Assembly (NCBI GenBank): GCA_028274465.1
Contig: CM051456.1
Coordinates: forward strand, 120,668,880 to 120,732,879
Direction: 5' to 3'
Length of the DNA stretch: 64,000 nucleotides
DNA from: Plantago ovata
Taxonomy: Eukaryota > Streptophyta > Magnoliopsida > Lamiales > Plantaginaceae
Part shown: positions 61,177 through 64,000 of the stretch, one piece after another
Layout of the letters: every line of letters begins with the position of its first letter
Numbering within the stretch: position 1 is the first letter of the stretch
Program-made: the position numbers and the translations under genes
The notes under the pieces: generated by a model
What the model was told of the DNA's origin: nothing
Database searches by the model: none
Seen by the model: the letters and a program-made list of their open reading frames with translations, nothing else

Positions 61177-63651
61177 CTACAAGAGTAAAAGTACTTTCAT
61201 CAACACTAAGTTACTATCACAGAACTACACTTACACAGAAATATTATAGTTCTGAATATTTTTTTCTCCATCCCAAACACAGCAGTAATGCTTCTCAATT
61301 ACCAACATGTCCAACTCGAGGAAATCTTGCTGCTGAGTTTATATCAGAATCGACACGGCTACGTTCTGTACTGTGCCCAAGAGGTCCTCATGCCTACAAC
61401 AGTTGAGTACTTGAATCAAACTAAGTTTCTATCACAGAAGTACATTCAAAGAGAAAATCTTAGTTCAGAAGAACTTTACAGCTTCTCATTTACCAAACAA
61501 ACCTCTCCATTAAAGAAACTATAGGCTATAGATACTAATTATGACATGCATACTTTACGATTAGATATTTGACACAAATCTTTTTTGTTAGCAGAAGTCA
61601 TCGGAGCTAAATTGAAAGGAAATAACACAAATTCTTAGCATTTTTCACACTACTCATTCTCTTCTCTGCTTTTTTTTTTTTTTTTTGAAAAGTAATCAGG
61701 AAGGTTTTATTAACAAAACGAATATACACGGGATGTGTACTACAGGAAGTCAGACAAAAAAGAAAAGAGACTAGTACTATCAGGTAAGGGATTACCAGCA
61801 GGCCCATAAAACCAGAATAGTGGCAAACCAAAGCAATTCCTCGAAATCTGCCTTTTCTTATACAAATGCAATGATATTAATTCCTTTTCTTAGTGTATAG
61901 TTCATGAATATAGACACTAGAGTATTACCATCAAAGTTAGAATTCAAACGACAAGTCAATAATTTAACAGTGTACTTTAACAATCCATAAATAAATTTAG
62001 CAGCAATTACTTTACCAATCAACTCCATGTACAGGAACTGATCACTACATTTCTTTTAACATCCCGACGAAAAAAATCACATAATAATAATGTGACCTAG
62101 GCTGGTCAACTAACAGCATTAGTCCTGGAATCAAATATTCAGGCTATGAAAAACCAGAAATTCCGTAATGATAGAAACTGTACTTGTTTTACTTTTTTCT
62201 TAAATTATGTGATGCAGCAACTAAATATAATTTTCTTTTCATACACAAAGATATTTAGAATCAAATAAACCAAACTAGTTTGAATTTACTACTCTCAGTT
62301 ACTTCTGCCTATTCTAAAGTACGCTGAAATTTAGAAGAGAATATAAAGGAAAAGTTATTGAAATTGTGGCCTGTTCATTAATATTATTGTAAAATGTTAC
62401 TAGAAGCTAGTAGAATTCATTTGAGTGGCATGAAAGATGGTTCAAGAATCAGCTATTGGCAGCTTAATCCCTAGAATAAGTTGTAACATTAGCATCAATG
62501 CACCAATTTCACTTGCAAATAACTTAAATCAGTTCTTGAAACTCACATAAGGACTTGCTGCTCCATCTATAGAAAAGCATAAAACATGAACACATACCAG
62601 TATTCAGCAAATGCCTGGTGTGGAGCCAATGTGCAACGAAGCACCTGAAGCTGGTGCAAGCCCATAGCACCTTCCCCTCATTGGCAGGATTGGTAGTTAA
62701 AAAGTGAGGAAAGAGTTACTAGACAACACACTTTTCATGCTAATCTCTTCCATGCCGCCTAGTAGTTCGGATGCTATTTCGGAAATTGGGAGGCATGCCC
62801 TATCACCAGTCTTACTAAAAGTCTCATTGGATATTACTAGCATTCAAAACCATTTGGAGGCAAAAAATGAAGAATATCAGCAGTGCCTGATCTAGTAACT
62901 GCCTCATCACCTTTGCCACAGTCACTATACATAGTAATCACCTGATGCCATCCTTTTTCGTGTAAGAACTTAACCATCAGTTTTAGCTGTCTTACTACTT
63001 GCGTTCTGTTGAGTAAGATCATTTAAGTTCATTTGTGAAATAACACACGTGAATGAAAAGCAAATACTGTTAAAGTACAAACTGAGCTGCCCAAAAGTAA
63101 CCGTGGAGTCATAGCCTGCATTGTCATCTAGTCTAGAATTGAACCGTGATAAAGCCATAAGAATGTCTTGAATTTGGCTCACAAAAATTTAGAAGTAATT
63201 CTTAAGAGGAGATGGTGAGCAGTTAAAAAAGCTGACTATGAGTTTTTATTGGGCTGTATATCGGTTTCAAATGTAAATCCATATGGATATGGTGTAACTA
63301 CCAACTACCCTATTAAACATCATTCCCTCCCTTCAAGGAAATTAAACAGACTAGCAACGTATCAATCTGCTTGTAAAAATATTGAGTGCCATAAAAACAA
63401 TTGAACCCGTGTTTGAAATCTTTTGACTGGTTACATGAGTCAGAATTTCATACAGAGTAAGTCATAACTTAAGAAAGAAATGAAGGGCATAGAAACGACG
63501 AAACAGCACAGCAACCAGATGATGTACTAGAACAAGAATAACCTTTGTGTTTCATCATAACATCCATTTTCTTTACATCGCACTATTTATATAAAGCGGA
63601 GTACCAAAGGAATCATAAACAACATAAAGGAAAAAACACTGAACCAGCTTC
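61177..63651. other. Region right of the DRM fragment, no gene called
   Basis: Possible upstream exons of the DRM copy or introns of the right-edge gene. A minus-strand stretch at about 62600-62690 reads GEGAMGLHQLQVLRCTLAPH and has a donor-like end, but I cannot place it. A 17-nt T run lies near 61671-61687. Confidence 0.4.
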
Positions 63652-64000
63652 TTATGGTTTAAGAAGAGAACCCTGGATAGCTTTAGCTGCATTCACCGCA
63701 GAGTCCCTCCGATCAACACTTCGCCGAAGTTCCTTAACCTTTTCCGACAAGCTTGCAACATTAGAATTGGTGGAGTCTACCAATCTGTTTGCAGTTTCCA
63801 GCGCAGAACATAACTATGATCCAGTAAAAGACAGCGAAACTGTCAGCAAGTCATTTATTTCAAAGCACCCGCCACAAAATAATTTTGGTGATTATGTTAT
63901 GAATAAGCTATAAGAATTCTAGAATAAGCTTCACTAATAATTGGGGAAAAGCCGAAAATGCAATGTATACCTTGAGGGTAAGGCCAGTCCAAGAGTGATC
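63652..64000 (-). CDS. 3' end of an unidentified coiled-coil protein gene (partial)
   Basis: Two terminal exons run off the right edge. Exon 63971-64000 (DHSWTGLTLK) ends with a GT donor. The last exon, 63652-63813, reads LCSALETANRLVDSTNSNVA, SLSEKVKELRRSVDRRDSAV, NAAKAIQGSLLKP and a TAA stop. Heptad-like spacing of Leu and Val suggests a coiled coil. Splice phase is consistent (phase 0). I do not recognise the family; most of the gene is outside the window. Confidence 0.6.

Overview
This is a plant nuclear window, almost certainly from a dicot. The genes have many introns with GT..AG borders, the products are plant-specific (plastid NAD kinase, S-domain receptor kinases, GASA/snakin peptide, GRAS regulator), and the AT-rich spacers hold MITEs, LINE and SINE pieces and Helitrons. 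A spacer rich in a TTCAG repeat hints at Caryophyllales, but that rests on memory only.

Layout. 1-5.5 kb: an auxilin-like J-domain gene on the minus strand whose last exon is not found in the window. 7.0-10.85 kb: a KRTCAP2-type subunit of the oligosaccharyltransferase complex (minus). 12.76-18.66 kb: a complete eight-exon NADK2-type chloroplast NAD kinase (plus). 19.1-24.5 kb: a segment with an inverted pair of Helitron-like 3' ends, holding decayed MAP-kinase exons, a 25-residue ribosomal protein eL41 frame, a Gln-rich exon fragment and a LINE piece. 25.4-28.5 kb: a broken copy of the plant CrcB/FEX fluoride exporter. 29.1-29.6 kb: a truncated 2-oxoglutarate dioxygenase pseudogene.

30-41.2 kb: two tandem single-exon S-domain receptor kinases (minus). 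The first is frameshifted late in the kinase domain; the second is intact. Between them lies a Helitron (about 33974-37266) with a 20-nt perfect hairpin before CTAG, a five-copy internal repeat, and four more Helitron 5'-end-like units directly after its 3' end.

41.2-64 kb: a GASA/snakin peptide gene (plus), a twelve-exon COG8 Golgi tether subunit (minus), a tRNA-derived SINE, a plastid-type class I aminotransferase (minus), a Ty3/gypsy integrase remnant, an NSP2-like GRAS gene (minus), a broken DRM-type DNA methyltransferase fragment (minus), and the 3' end of an unidentified coiled-coil gene that leaves the right edge.

The intact genes are ordinary housekeeping, signalling and defence loci with no operon-like link. 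The accessory interest lies in the two Helitron regions, which bracket or adjoin most of the broken gene copies. Exon limits were derived by hand from splice signals and reading phase. Six genes (NADK2, COG8, KRTCAP2, aminotransferase, GASA, intact receptor kinase) give complete frames.
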